Positions 1 through 9,827 of a DNA stretch of 64,000 nucleotides are shown piece after piece; within the stretch, counting starts at the first letter, position 1; every line of letters starts with the position of its first letter. Below the pieces are notes generated by a model. The model had not been told where the DNA came from and made no database searches. It saw nothing but the letters and a program-made list of their open reading frames with translations. The translations under genes were made by a program, and so were the position numbers. This stretch comes from Gongronella butleri (Eukaryota; Mucoromycota; Mucoromycetes; Mucorales; Cunninghamellaceae). The stretch is from NCBI GenBank assembly GCA_025201375.1, contig JAIWZP010000024.1, positions 62,001 through 126,000 of the forward strand, given 5' to 3'.

Positions 1-1024
1 CAGCATGCGCAACAACAACAACAACAACATCAGCACTCTCCACCCCCGTCCATGTCCGATGATGATTTGTTTGACGATGAAATGCGCCAATTGCCACCTC
101 TCAAATCCAAAGTCATTTGCGGCGAGTCGCTGATCTCAGCGCTTCGTCATCGCGTTGCCAAGGCCAGGCAAATTGACCCTCTTCCTTTGAAAAAGAGACA
201 TATCCATACGCCACGCCGCCAATTGACGGCGACCTGCATCTCTTTACCGCCGCTGCACCAACAAAATAGCCATTCGCCACGCATCACAAAGAAGAAAATG
301 GCCATTTCCGTGCCCCAGCACCAACAACAGGTGTCTCAGCCCCAGCATTTGTCATCGCCCCCTTCCTCAGCATCTTCTTCGCCCCAATTCTCGGCGTCTT
401 TACCGAGCACGTCGCCTTCACCACCCGCCATGCCTCGCGCCAAGCAACAGCAGCAACCACGCGCACGCAAAACCAATGCCAATGGCCAAGTTCGTCATGG
501 CTCGTCGGGGCGCCCCTGCCGCGTAAAGGGCCCGTGTCAGGCCTGTCGTGAAACATCAGACGGATGCATGCGCAAGGCGTTTGACTGGCCATTCCCCTCG
601 AATCAACAGCAAAGCGACAAGGGCAAGCTCTTTGTTTATCTATGCAACAAGTGTGGCCTCAGGTAAGACACCCAACAACAACAAAAAAAACAAAAAAAAT
701 AGGCAATTGATTGCTGACGGACGCGTTTCTTACTTTTTTTCCACCCCCCTTATTAGATATAACAAGAGCGGCGGATGTGTATGCCGATCGTGTCGTTGGG
801 TCTTCTGCAAGGAGGAAAAACGCAAAGCAATGCAATACATTGATGAAATGCGCAAGAAACGACCAGATGGCCATGTTGACATGGACGAAGACATTGAAGG
901 ATTCGTATGCACGCCCAAGTATTGGTCATGCGGCCGCCCTTGGAAGGTCGGCTGGGTCCTCAATGATCACCAGCAACATGAGGAGCACGACGATGACAAT
1001 AGCAGCTCGTGCGACTCGGTCTGA
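1..1024 (+). CDS. GATA-like zinc-finger protein, 5'-truncated by window edge
   Basis: The frame is open from base 1 (Gln/His-rich) through an ATG at 52, so the true start probably lies upstream of the window. Exons are 1-662 and 757-1024, joined by a GTAAGA...TTATTAG intron in phase 2. The N-terminal 150 residues are low-complexity (Ser/Pro/Gln). The conserved part follows: CQAC, then CNKCGLRYNKSGGC across the splice, then CVCRSC, giving a C-x2-C...C-x2-C finger of GATA type with an unusually long loop (about 34 residues) and extra cysteines immediately after it. A tail with the segment FVCTPKYWSCGRPWKVGW and an acidic C terminus (HDDDNSSSCDSV) follows. The family role would be DNA binding in the nucleus, but the long loop makes this inferred rather than certain. 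The exon joint falls exactly inside the second Cys knuckle (CNKCGLR|Y), which supports the intron call. Confidence 0.75.
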
Positions 1025-2815
1025 AAAGCACTTTTTTACCCCCCATCACCCCCAAATTCCACCCTCTCTTTTGCAATGGAGCCAATTTGATCTGTGCCTC
1101 CACCACACACCCTTAAGTATGTCCCCTCATTCCTCTTTTTTCACGCATTCCTCCCTTTTCCCATCCTCTGGCTTGTAATTTTTTTCGTTTTACCCATTGC
1201 ATCCTCCTTTTGTTTATGTAGAAATTGTATGTTGCCTTTCCATGTACATAAAAAATTCAAGGGAAACTTATTCTCTAAAGCCAATATGTCAATGGCCTTA
1301 TTGTGGCCGGCGACGACAGCGAACGGGCTTTTCGGCGCCCTGAGCGATCTTCTTGACCAATGTTTCATGATGACGAGAAGCGCCGAAATAAGAATTTACC
1401 CGTTCGATATTTTTTCTCTGCTGCGGTGCTTCGCCCAGGAGGATGGGATGACAAATTGGTGAATAATGGGTAAAAAAAAAAAAAAAAAAGGTTCCGGATC
1501 AAAAAATGGAGAGGTCATGACGACTGCTGCTTGCCTTTTCCAGCGCTAGGGGAGGCTCCTTTTTTTTTTCTTTGGGGGGGATGACATGCTTCATCATGCA
1601 GGAGCGAAAGAGTAGAAGCAGGTGCCATGGACGAGGCGCAAAGTTTGGCGTTCTTGACCTTGTGATCTGATGCATTGAAACCCCCTTTTTTTATCAATGG
1701 CTCATCCTCACGTAAAAAGTCAGACAAGGGTCAAATCCATTTTTCAAAGCGATGTTTCTCTCGCTGGGTTCCAGTGCCAACCTTTTGCGGTGCCGTGTCG
1801 CCTTTGCAAAATGCAAAAAAAAAAAAAAAAAAAAAAAAAACAAGGTTGTACTTTGGCTTTTTGCGTCCCAAAGAAACGGAGTCAATTTTCCTGATCCCGA
1901 TCTGAGAAATTGATGAGCGCCAATGCGATTGGCAGATCATGTGGTTGCCGTGCTTTGCATTGGAGCTGCAATTGGCGGCCGGTGATTCCCCTTTTGCCGC
2001 CACCGTCCGTCCGCGCGCCCTGTGCAGCCATCAATTTTTTTTTTTTTTTGATTATTTTTTCTGACTGTACACAAAATTGCTGATTCATCTGCCTCAGCCG
2101 AGAGGTGCCCGCGCGTCAACTGACGCCCATGTTTCATGACATGGCCCAATTGCGGGCCGATGCCACGTTCTTCTGTCTTTATGATCTTGCTGAGCGTGCT
2201 TTGCATCATTTTCCAATTGTGTGCCCGCCTGGGAATGGCTTAATTTGGATCATCCCTGGAATCGTCTCGTGCTTTGCCCCATTGGCCTAATTGAGGATGC
2301 CATGGTGACGCATCCCAAGCCTCAGATCAGCTTAGACAATCTAAAGATCATGGGCAATCTCCCTGCTTTTGTTGCAAGGGCCCATGTTGATCCTTTGCTC
2401 CTTGTCATCCTATCCCCTTTGGAAAAAGATCGCGCAAGCTATGATACAGCAAAGACGCGCCACCCATGTTGGAAGCACTGGGGCGCGTCAAAAGCTTCCT
2501 AGTGTGTGAGAATCTTGGTAAATTTGGATCACACGCGTTGCTCTCGGGTCTCTTTTAAGACATGGTACTGATCGGGGCCTGTATGTTTTCTTGCCTCGTC
2601 AGTCGTACATCCTCAATCATCCATCAGCCGCCCAAATGTCGTGCCCGTCCTCCAATTTTTCTTTTTTTTTGAAAATTATGTGTCATAGATGTGCCAGAAG
2701 GGTACCACATTGAAGGATGAGGCGTAGGAGGTATTGTTTGGGTAAAAGCCACGCTGAATGGTGCGGTGACATGCGCCGTCGCTGCGCCAAATGGTCGCAC
2801 ACTTCCTATTTTTGG
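1025..2815. other. Non-coding stretch downstream of the zinc-finger gene
   Basis: I see no supported gene here. Short open frames occur (for example 2221-2502) but lack any recognisable domain, splice signals or codon bias. The stretch holds several homopolymer runs (A-runs near 1470 and 1815, T-runs near 2035 and 2942) of the type also found in the introns. Confidence 0.6.
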
Positions 2816-3871
2816 GATTTAATACTGTAGGTACAGTATCACGAGAATGGGGCCATCATATGCGGTCTACAAGACTTGAGACGACTCGACCATGACCAGG
2901 GCATGCTTGCCAAGTATGACAGACGAGCGATGCCTGTCACCTTTTTTTTTTTTTTTTTTTTTTTTTGCAAACATAAGTTGGCACCTCATTACAATACCGC
3001 ATTGTTTGTGCTATGATATGTATCACACACAGCCCTGACCACGCTCAAGCAATTTGCTCAAAATTGACAAGGGAGGGCGAAGGGGTAAGTCTGTGTTTTC
3101 GTTGCACAGTGCACACATGTGCGCGCTTGCTGCCAACCAGGGTGCTGCATCTCAGGGTGACGCGAGTCCTGCAAATGTACGTGTTTCTTTACTTTTTTTT
3201 CTTTCCTCTTTTTGGCTGCGTCAGTCCCAAAGCGACAAAGCCAAAAAGGCATGCAATATACTGTACACTTTCGAACACTCGCTCCTATCATACTCATACT
3301 GTATGAATAACGAGTGTACAATACAATACATCTTTCTGTCTTTTACAATAAAGCAGTCAACAAACAACCGAGAAAAAAGAAAATACACGAAAAAAACACG
3401 ATTCCGTCTTTGATTTTGAGAATTTGCACCACAAATATCATATTACGTACATACAGTAATTCTGCTGTAAAATATACTGTACTACTGTATGTAAAGCGTC
3501 TGATCGTTGCATTTTTAATCACAATGGACAGAACCTGTCGCGTTCTACCGGTATCTGTTATCATACTGTACAGACTTACAGTATTTCAATGCTTGCACCA
3601 GCGTGCTACTGTATAATACTTCATATGATACTCTGAACAATAAAGAGCATGTCAAACGTACCGTTGTTCTACAGTACATCCCTTTTATTTAAAAATGACA
3701 AAGCGTGATTTTGGGACTTTGATGACTTGTTGTGCCTCCAGAATTTTTTTTACAGCCCACCTCCCCGCCGATGAAAGTCGCGTCACGGAAATGACTTCAG
3801 CCCAGTGCGCGCGACAGGCGCGACCGATTTTTATTCGACACGCAAATCCCAAAAACACCAAATTTGTCCTA

Positions 3872-4067
3872 CAGTAGATTATGGATATATCGGTTTCAAA
3901 AATTTTCGATTTTTTTGCTGCCGATATACAAAAAGCCTGCCAAATGCCGATATAGTGAGCGGATTTTTCTAGGTTTTTCGTCTTTTATATGTAGACCATT
4001 TTTTGAAAGCTGCCGATATAGCGAGGAAAACCGATATAGCAGGTGCCGATATATCCAGAATCTACTG
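3872..4067. mobile_element. 196-bp MITE, Tc1/mariner/pogo-like, TA target duplication
   Basis: The ends are inverted repeats of about 22 bp: the left arm begins CAGTAGATTA and continues TGGATATATCGG, and the right arm is its reverse complement with a single mismatch (A versus C at the tenth base). The element is flanked on both sides by TA (3870-3871 and 4068-4069), the target duplication of the IS630/Tc1/mariner superfamily, and the CAGT terminus also fits that group. Internally the motif CCGATATA recurs several times as subterminal repeats. There is no coding capacity, so it is a non-autonomous MITE. Confidence 0.85.
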
Positions 4068-4113
4068 TATTTTGATTATACTTCGACATTGACTGAGCTG
4101 ATCCCATTCGAAA

Positions 4114-4384
4114 ATGACCGTATCGCAATCAGTGTAAATTTTGCAACAAAAAAGCTTAAAACATCAAAGCGCTACGATCACTTTTTAAAAATTCAGGTGT
4201 CACTCAGGGGTCACACATTCAAACTCAGAACATGCCAAATTTGGGGGATTTTCGAACTCCGAGTGATCAATGCATCCCAAACAGGTAACTCCGACAATTG
4301 CTATTGGCTGACAAAATGGCATATCGCCCAAAACTAAGAAAATTTCCCAAAGAGTGACGCATGAACGGCGATCGACTGAAAAAA
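4114..4384 (+). repeat. Dispersed repeat, copy 1 (about 270 bp)
   Basis: This stretch is clearly similar to the reverse complement of 43181-43450, nearly 39 kb away. Matching blocks include GAGTGATCAATGCATCCC followed by AAACAGGTAA, the block around the GGGGTCACAC at 4209, and the terminal GTGACGCATGAACGGCG. Divergence is moderate with small indels. No coding sequence is apparent; the family is unnamed as far as I can tell. It lies 47 bp downstream of the TA-flanked MITE. Confidence 0.8.
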
Positions 4385-4599
4385 AGCCAATTTTGAATTT
4401 TAGGGTACGATGTATCCTTTTTTGGAGTCCTCCCCTTTTTTTGCGTGCTCGGTCCTTAGGTCGACCAACAGCAATAGTTTTTACGTATCTTTTTATGATA
4501 TTACGGTTTGTCTCTCTTGCTCTTGAGTAATTTGTTCAGTAGAACGCACGGTTTCTCACATACAGTACAAGTACAGTCGCTCGTCGTCACTCATTCAAT

Positions 4600-5086
4600 A
4601 CTGTAGTTAGGCTTTCTTATCGAGCCTGGAATCGAGAATCGATAAGGAATCGAATCGAGATTTTCCGATTCGATTCCACTTGAGAATCGAAAGGTTCGAA
4701 TCGACTCTTTTTATGAGGATTCGAATCGAATCGATAAGCGGATTTTAAAGCGGATTTTGAAAATTTTACATATGTGATGCTAATTTTTTATAATTTCAGA
4801 AATGTGTTTGCGACCGATTGGCATTAATTTACTTGCGCCACGGTGAGCGCTCGGGTTCGGAACCTTGGTAGTGCTTTTTTTCGGGGCTTTTCATGAAAAA
4901 TTTATTTTTAAAAGGGGCAATTGTATTTTTACTGATAATTTTTTGTGGCTTTTTCGATTCTCGATTCCGATTCGATTCTTTTCGATTCGATCCGATTCGA
5001 TCCCAAATATTCGCGATTCTCGCGATTCGATTCGATTCTGGTCAAGAATCGGAGGATTCGAATCGATAAGAAAGCCTAACTGTAGT
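4600..5086. mobile_element. 471-bp hAT-like MITE with 8-bp target-site duplication
   Basis: The element proper is 4608-5078. Its ends are perfect inverted repeats of at least 16 bp, TAGGCTTTCTTATCGA at 4608-4623 and the reverse complement at 5063-5078. Both sides carry the identical 8-bp direct repeat ACTGTAGT (4600-4607 and 5079-5086). An 8-bp duplication with a TAGG-type terminus is diagnostic of the hAT superfamily. Both subterminal regions are packed with many copies of GATTCGAATCG-like motifs, as expected for transposase-binding subterminal repeats. No transposase frame exists inside, so the element is non-autonomous. Confidence 0.9.
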
Positions 5087-5551
5087 TGCGACTTTTTTTC
5101 CAGCCCTCTCTCTCGCACGTCTCTTTTCTCTCTTGTGACATGTCGTTTTTTGGTGCGATTCGTTCTAAGTGGACTGTACAGTATGGTCAAACATGACAAC
5201 GTCAGACGCTTTCACAGAAACATACTGTAAAGAAGTGCACCTTTACAACGAAAGTAAAACACGACGACTGCTCACCTGTCTCCATCCATGAGGAGGAAGA
5301 TCTGTGCATGCAAACTTGCAAAAAAAAAACAAAAGAAAAAAAAGAGAATAAAATATCATACCGTACATGGTGGGGAAGAACGACGGCATAAAAAAGGGGG
5401 AGGACTCCAAAAAAGGATAAATCGTACCCCAAAATTCAAAGTCGTCGGCGAAAAAAGTGCTTAGTACTTTGGTAGTTTGGTTAAACCCCTGCAGCCTGAA
5501 GAAATGACAGATGCAAAAAAACGTTGTACGGTACGTATCATAATATATATC

Positions 5552-5571
5552 ATCATATACCGGTATATGAT
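5552..5571. repeat. 20-bp perfect palindrome
   Basis: The sequence ATCATATACCGGTATATGAT reads the same on both strands. It lies in the repeat island with no adjacent gene, so it could be an element core, a cruciform-forming site or chance within AT-rich DNA. Confidence 0.6.
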
Positions 5572-5771
5572 ATTGGCCTGCAGCAGCTGGCCGGCTGTGA
5601 TTGGCTTGCCCGCCGCATGGGAAGAATAATACAACAGATGTAGTACTACTGTACTGTACAGTACAGTACATGATATTATTCCCGGTCCTCGGCTCCTCCC
5701 CGCCGCCGCCCCGCCGCGGAGGAGGGATCCTCTTTTTTCTTCCCTCGCTCTTCTATGATACAACAGTAGTA

Positions 5772-5855
5772 CAGTAGAATGCCGCTAAATATCATCATCG
5801 GCATGCAGCCTCTACTGTATATCAGTCTTGACCTTATAGCGGCGCAATAGTACTG
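5772..5855. mobile_element. Candidate mini-MITE (TA-flanked, imperfect arms)
   Basis: Left end CAGTAGAATGCCGCTA and right end (reverse complement) CAGTACTATTGCGCCGCTA match with an indel, and both are flanked by TA. The left terminus shares CAGTAGA with the 3872-4067 element. An internal TACTGTA at 5813 suggests nesting. The arms are imperfect, so the boundaries are tentative. Confidence 0.4.
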
Positions 5856-5911
5856 TAATTTCAGGTTTCAGTTTTTATTTGATGACCTCAAGCGCTAGAC
5901 ACTGTTTCGTA

Positions 5912-5988
5912 CAGTAAATATCGGCATTTGGCTGGTGAACCCTACAACGGCAGGCAAAAATTTTGATTTTGAAAATGCCGATATACTG
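5912..5988. mobile_element. 77-bp candidate MITE, TA-flanked
   Basis: Inverted ends CAGTAAATATCGGCATTT (left) and the complement of AAATGCCGATATACTG (right) face each other and are flanked by TA at 5910-5911 and 5989-5990. They contain the same ATCGGCAT/ATGCCGAT core as the subterminal repeats of the 3872-4067 element, so the two are probably one family, this copy being internally deleted. Confidence 0.6.
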
Positions 5989-6047
5989 TATGATAGAGGC
6001 CAGGCATTCTACCGTACAGTACAACAACAGAACTACTATGATACAGT

Positions 6048-6075
6048 ACCACCACCACCACCACCACCACCACCA
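6048..6075 (+). repeat. (ACC)n microsatellite
   Basis: A run of about nine ACC units followed by an imperfect continuation. It is not in a recognisable gene. Confidence 0.9.
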
Positions 6076-6330
6076 GTCCACCACCCACCACCCTTCTTTT
6101 TGTTGCCCGCAGGACATCAGGACGACGACATCATATTATTATAATACTACCGTACATTAATTATGCAAATTATGTAAATGAACAACGCGAAAATATCATA
6201 CTGTACGTACTGCATGATACCATCATCTACTGTAGCTACAGTACATTTATTTATTACTGTATATCATACTATAGACGTACAGTATAGAGTTCAACGCCGT
6301 CCGCAAGCAAATCGATGAGGATTTCTGTCG

Positions 6331-7100
6331 TTAGCGTTGGCGTTCGGCCGGTAAAATTGGACCATTGCGAAATAACGCCAATTTTTGTTGTACCTGACTA
6401 CCTGTGCCTAAAGACGCGTTTGATTTCACCAAAGCTGGCATACAGTATGGCTCATTTGTGCCATCGGGGACAAAGAGCACGCACTCCCACAGTGCTGCCA
6501 TTTCGATAAACTTGGCCCAAAACTTGGGCGGAAACCACGAATTGTGCTGTGCGATCGAAATTCTCGTCCACTTGGCCATCGTACTCGCAAGTTTTGTAAT
6601 GCTCTCGGAGCAACAGGTCGTACTGTAGTCGACGGGCAATTGGGTAAACTTGCGGCCCTCCTCGAACTGCTGGCGCACCTCCTTGGGCAAGGGCTCGTCT
6701 CCTTGTGCAGTGATGACTTCAAAAACTTGTGACAAAAGTGATTGGTAGTCGAAACAAGTGTCGTTTTTGAGAGATGAGAAACTGTTTTCCAAGACAACAA
6801 TACAAAAAAAAAAAGTAGAAAGAAAAAGATTATGTAGCAAGTGCGTTGGCTCTTTTTTTACCTGGCTGCGGATGAGGCATTGGCGCCTGAAGCGTATAAA
6901 TTGCGCATAACAATGGCCATTTCGTCTTGGTCGGGTACATCTCTTTCTCTCGTCCAAAAACGATTGGAGGAAATCTGGCGTAAATTGCATTTCCAAGTAT
7001 CCTGTCGCCATGGTCTTTTCGAAAAGACCCGGAATCCCGTTATGTGAAGAAGCACACCATGGCAAAGTAGTGGAACGAATTCTTGCAATAATGACGAAAA
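6331..7100 (-). pseudogene. Decayed transposase fragment, Tnp2/DUF4218-like (copy 2)
   Basis: The minus strand encodes a recognisable stretch beginning near 7050 with IPGLFEKTMATGYLEM and DFLQSFLDERK, then after a frame change DEMAIVMRNLYASGAN, then an intron-like gap (about 6863-6781), then a 140-residue frame with YQSLLSQVFEV, FEEGRKFTQLPVDYS and NSWFPPKFWAKFIEMAALWE. The first segment is paralogous to the segment at 7700-7860 (PGL-EKT---DFL). The arrangement resembles the region after the FER.N motif in CACTA/Tnp2-type transposases. At least one frameshift breaks it, and it contains TAC(A/T)GTA heptamers at 6441 and 6621. Family assignment is tentative. Confidence 0.5.
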
Positions 7101-7419
7101 ATGGAGTCAATTTTGCCAAAATAGGCCCTCGTCGTCTGGTGAGCGCCTGCACCAACCACCGACGTGGTACACCACCTGCCCGAGCACGCGGACGACGTCA
7201 TTCACGAATTGCGCGTTTTGGTCGAATCACGACTTGTGAACGTCGACGCGCGAATACAGTATCGTAACTGCATTTCATCGTGCTCAAATAGTGCGATTTG
7301 AGCAACTTTTGGTAGTCTTTGCCCTAAGGCCTGGGCTTGCGATTGTCGAATTGGGCGCGAACCTCGCCAAGCAAAGCTTCGGCCCTAATGGATGTCCACG
7401 ATCACCTCAAGAACTTGCT

Positions 7420-7506
7420 CGAGTAAAGGCTTGTAGTTTAACAGACTGTCGCCCAGCTGCGCATGTTGTCTGTGAATATGAGGTAAAAAAGAGGGTGGTG
7501 AGTGCG

Positions 7507-7541
<35 letters not shown>

Positions 7542-8115
7542 CATGTTAACGCGCGCAGCGCGCTCTTTTTTTCGCTTTTTTAGGCGCGTCACAATGCGAG
7601 ACCTCCTTTTTCCCGCCATACCGAGAAAGGAAGAGACGGTTGATCCGCCGTACAATTCCCTGATGACAGACATCATGACAGCCGAGCAGCGTTGCTGCAG
7701 ATGATTTTCATGGCCTTGTTGCATGCTGCTGCTGCCGCTTCTCATAAGCATCCAGGAAGTCGTGCATGAACGTTCCTTGCACAAATTGGTTGGCCTGCGT
7801 CTTTTCAATGAGCCCTGGCAGGTTGTTTGTGTTGTTTTTCTTCAAGTCGCTGTTGTATCTATGATTGATGACAATGTAAAAACAAAAAAAAAAAGCTGCA
7901 TTAGCCATGTGTTCATTTGCTTTTTTTTTTCTCATTGTTCACAGACCTCTCAAACGCGAACAACCAATGACCGTGCGTGGGACCGTGATCGCGCAAAATG
8001 TCACCCAGATGATGGAGAAGATGTCTTCCAGTATTATCATAATACGACGGCTCGAGCGTGTTTGTGCCATCGGGAGGGGTCGTGCGCTCCGCGATATAGT
8101 CCTCGAGCTCTTCTG
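7420..8115 (-). pseudogene. Decayed transposase fragment, Tnp2/DUF4218-like (copy 1), with intact intron
   Basis: Reading the minus strand from about 8115: TTPPDGTNTLEPSYYD, then LHHLGDILRDHGPTHGHWLF, AFER, a clean GT-AG intron (7946 down to 7859), then RYNSDLKKNNTNNLPGLIEK and TFMHDFLDAYEK. The order dHGPtHG-WLFAFER-N--LKK-NTNN-PG--EKT is the hallmark of the region after the catalytic core in Tnp2-like (CACTA) transposases. Downstream the frame shifts (segment with HLQQRCSAVMMSVIRELYGG, homologous to the equivalent part of the copy at 6331-7100). It is clearly broken. The fragment directly follows the hAT-like remnant, so a chimeric or nested insertion is possible. Confidence 0.55.
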
Positions 8116-8117
8116 AA

Positions 8118-8545
8118 TTAGATGCGCGTCACGCGATAAAGCTCCATCTGCCGTTGGACGGCTGGATCGCTGGACGCCTCAACGCGGCTGTCGCTTGGGG
8201 CGTATTGCGATCGCTTGCCACACGTGATGCACCCTTTCCTTGCACGTGTCGCCGTGGTCGATCCAATCAGGATGATTGTCCCAATATTCAAATTTGAGAC
8301 GGAGGTCCATGGCAGTCGCAACAGAATATACGGTATTGGAGTATCGTCCGTTTTGGCGTGGTATTTCTCCAATTTGGCGGCTGCAATTGCGGCTGCGTGA
8401 GCCAAAACTGGGTCGCTGAGTCGAGCCTGATCCGTATGGTCCAAGAGTCGATTGTACAGAAGAATCGTGCGATTGATGGTTGAGTACCCTATGTTTGCGC
8501 ATATTTCACTAGAAACTTCATTAAACACCTGCAACTTGCTTGATA
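8118..8545 (-). pseudogene. hAT-type transposase remnant, frameshifted
   Basis: The minus-strand frame reads LQVFNEVSSEICANIGYSTI, NRTILLYNRLLDH and AAAIAAAKLEKYHAKT, then, in another frame after about 8335, YSVATAMDLRLKFEYW and DHPWI-like sequence ending VHHVWQ. This is the usual hAT order: loop before the insertion helix, YN-LLDH, AA--KLEKYY-KT, then A-A-DPRLKFEYW. A single frameshift separates the two halves and the dimerisation domain is not recognisable. The remnant ends only about 70 bp beyond the stop codon of the START gene. Confidence 0.65.
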
Positions 8546-8608
8546 CTACGTAGTATGATGATCTGATATGATACGTATGCCAAAGAGAAATGATGATGAT
8601 GTTGTTTT

Positions 8609-9827
8609 TTATTTTTTGGGCGCAACAGTGATACGCACGTGATCTTGTACATTTGAGATCAACACCTTTTGATGCGGAGTGCCAGGGGACGGCACGATGG
8701 TGTAGTCGGCCTTGCCATCGATGAGAACCTGGATGCCCTTGCTGAACATTTGCTGACAACATTCAATTTCAATGTCGTGCGCCTCGTTGCTGGCATTGGT
8801 GTCGTCGTTGTCGTTTTCGTCGTCTTGGACAACGGCCACCGTGTAGGCACGCTTGTCGTGGTCGTACGATTCGCCATTGAAGCGGCCACGATGGAAAAGC
8901 GCGCACGCGGGGAAGCCGTATTTTCGACAATAATCGGCCATTCGGCCGGCACACAGCGGGATCTGCTGGAGGATGGACTTGGCCAGTGCCGGCGGAATCA
9001 AGCCGCCAAAGCTGACCTGCGTGATGTACGAGATGCCAAGGCCGCCCTCAGGGTGTTTCCAATAGCGCATGCCGCCAATGATGATGCTGCCACGCACGTA
9101 GCCATCCACAGGCGGCTTGAGCTCATCGTCCACCACCGCAAACGAGCACGTATACATCACATCCCCATGATAATCGCGCAATGTCACGTTCAAAAAGTCA
9201 CGGGCACTTTTTAAAAACAAAAAAAAAAAAAAAAGCGAATTGAGTATGGATTCTTCTTTGGCAAGTTCATGGCACTGTGTTTTTCACGCATTCGTTGCCC
9301 GCAACGCTCCCGCAGCGCATGTAAAACGAATTTGGCACGCGGTCCAAGCGTCATGTAGCGGCAATAGGGAGCAATTCATGATATCCACGTGTTTCCGTCT
9401 GTGTTTTGTTACCTGGCCGGCCATGATGGCTTTGTTTTTGTGTGAAGGATGGCGCTGTATCTTGAGCGGATGAGCAACGTGTCGGCATCATCAAATCGGC
9501 TGTCCCCTGCATAAGAAAGCAGGTGTTAGTGACATGTTTCTTATTTTTTCTCCATTTTTTTTACGCACACACGCGTCGCGCGCCGGGGAACGAGGTAATG
9601 GATGAAAAATTGAGCGGTGTGACATCCTTTGCGTCAGCATAGTGGTAATCGCCACGCACAATGATGGGCTCGCCGGGTGTGTCGGCCGGACGCGAGTACA
9701 GCTTGACACCATTTTTCTCCTCCTTGAATTGCCAGCCATCGAGGGAGCCAGAGAGCTTTTTGAAGGTGGCCATGCCACGATCCAATGTCTCCTGGTGGCG
9801 ATTGCGCGGGACGTACAATGTGGGCAT
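8609..9827 (-). CDS. START-domain lipid-binding protein
   Basis: Three exons: 9827-9569, 9506-9413 and 9206-8609, 316 aa. The protein is almost entirely a START domain: helix with LSGSLDGWQFKEEKNGVKLY, then TSFPGARRVWDSRFDDADTL across intron 1, KTKPSWPASARDFLNV across intron 2, then GYVRGSIIIGGMRYW and YITQVSFGGLIPPALAKS. Both splice joints restore the START consensus exactly, which fixes the 5' site of intron 1 at GTGCGT rather than the other GTs in the same run. START domains bind sterols, phospholipids or other hydrophobic ligands in a hydrophobic tunnel; the ligand here cannot be inferred. The C terminus adds an acidic insert (QDDENDNDDTNASNEAHD). A longer start at 9953 would add 42 mostly hydrophobic residues, but that stretch is T-rich like the leaders of neighbouring genes, so I prefer 9827. 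Confidence 0.88.

Larger units (their letters stand above)
2820..6290. repeat. Repeat island dense in TACTGTA/TACAGTA heptamers
   Basis: By eye I counted more than 30 exact copies of TACTGTA or TACAGTA between 2823 and 6284 (for example 2823, 2832, 3259, 3297, 3452, 3475, 3483, 3564, 3577, 3607, 3670, 4561, 5177, 5223, 5647, 5652, 5657, 5662, 6015, 6042, 6199, 6228, 6237, 6255, 6278), where fewer than one is expected by chance. No gene is recognisable. The motif is identical to the ends of the small elements annotated inside this island and to the known excision footprint of Tc1/mariner transposons (TA-CAG-TA or TA-CTG-TA). Confidence 0.8.

Noticed and set aside
711..1178. 155-aa frame overlapping the zinc-finger exon 2 in another frame
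   Set aside because: It reads through the intron and continues into pyrimidine-rich 3' sequence; the Cys-rich frame is the real one.
2105..2502. Two overlapping open frames in the first intergenic region
   Set aside because: No domain, no splice context, composition like the flanks.
4660..5065. GGTTCGAATC-like tRNA B-box motifs
   Set aside because: They are part of the repeated GATTCGAATCG blocks of the hAT-like MITE; no A box, acceptor stem or cloverleaf pairing is present. I found no tRNA or rRNA in the window.
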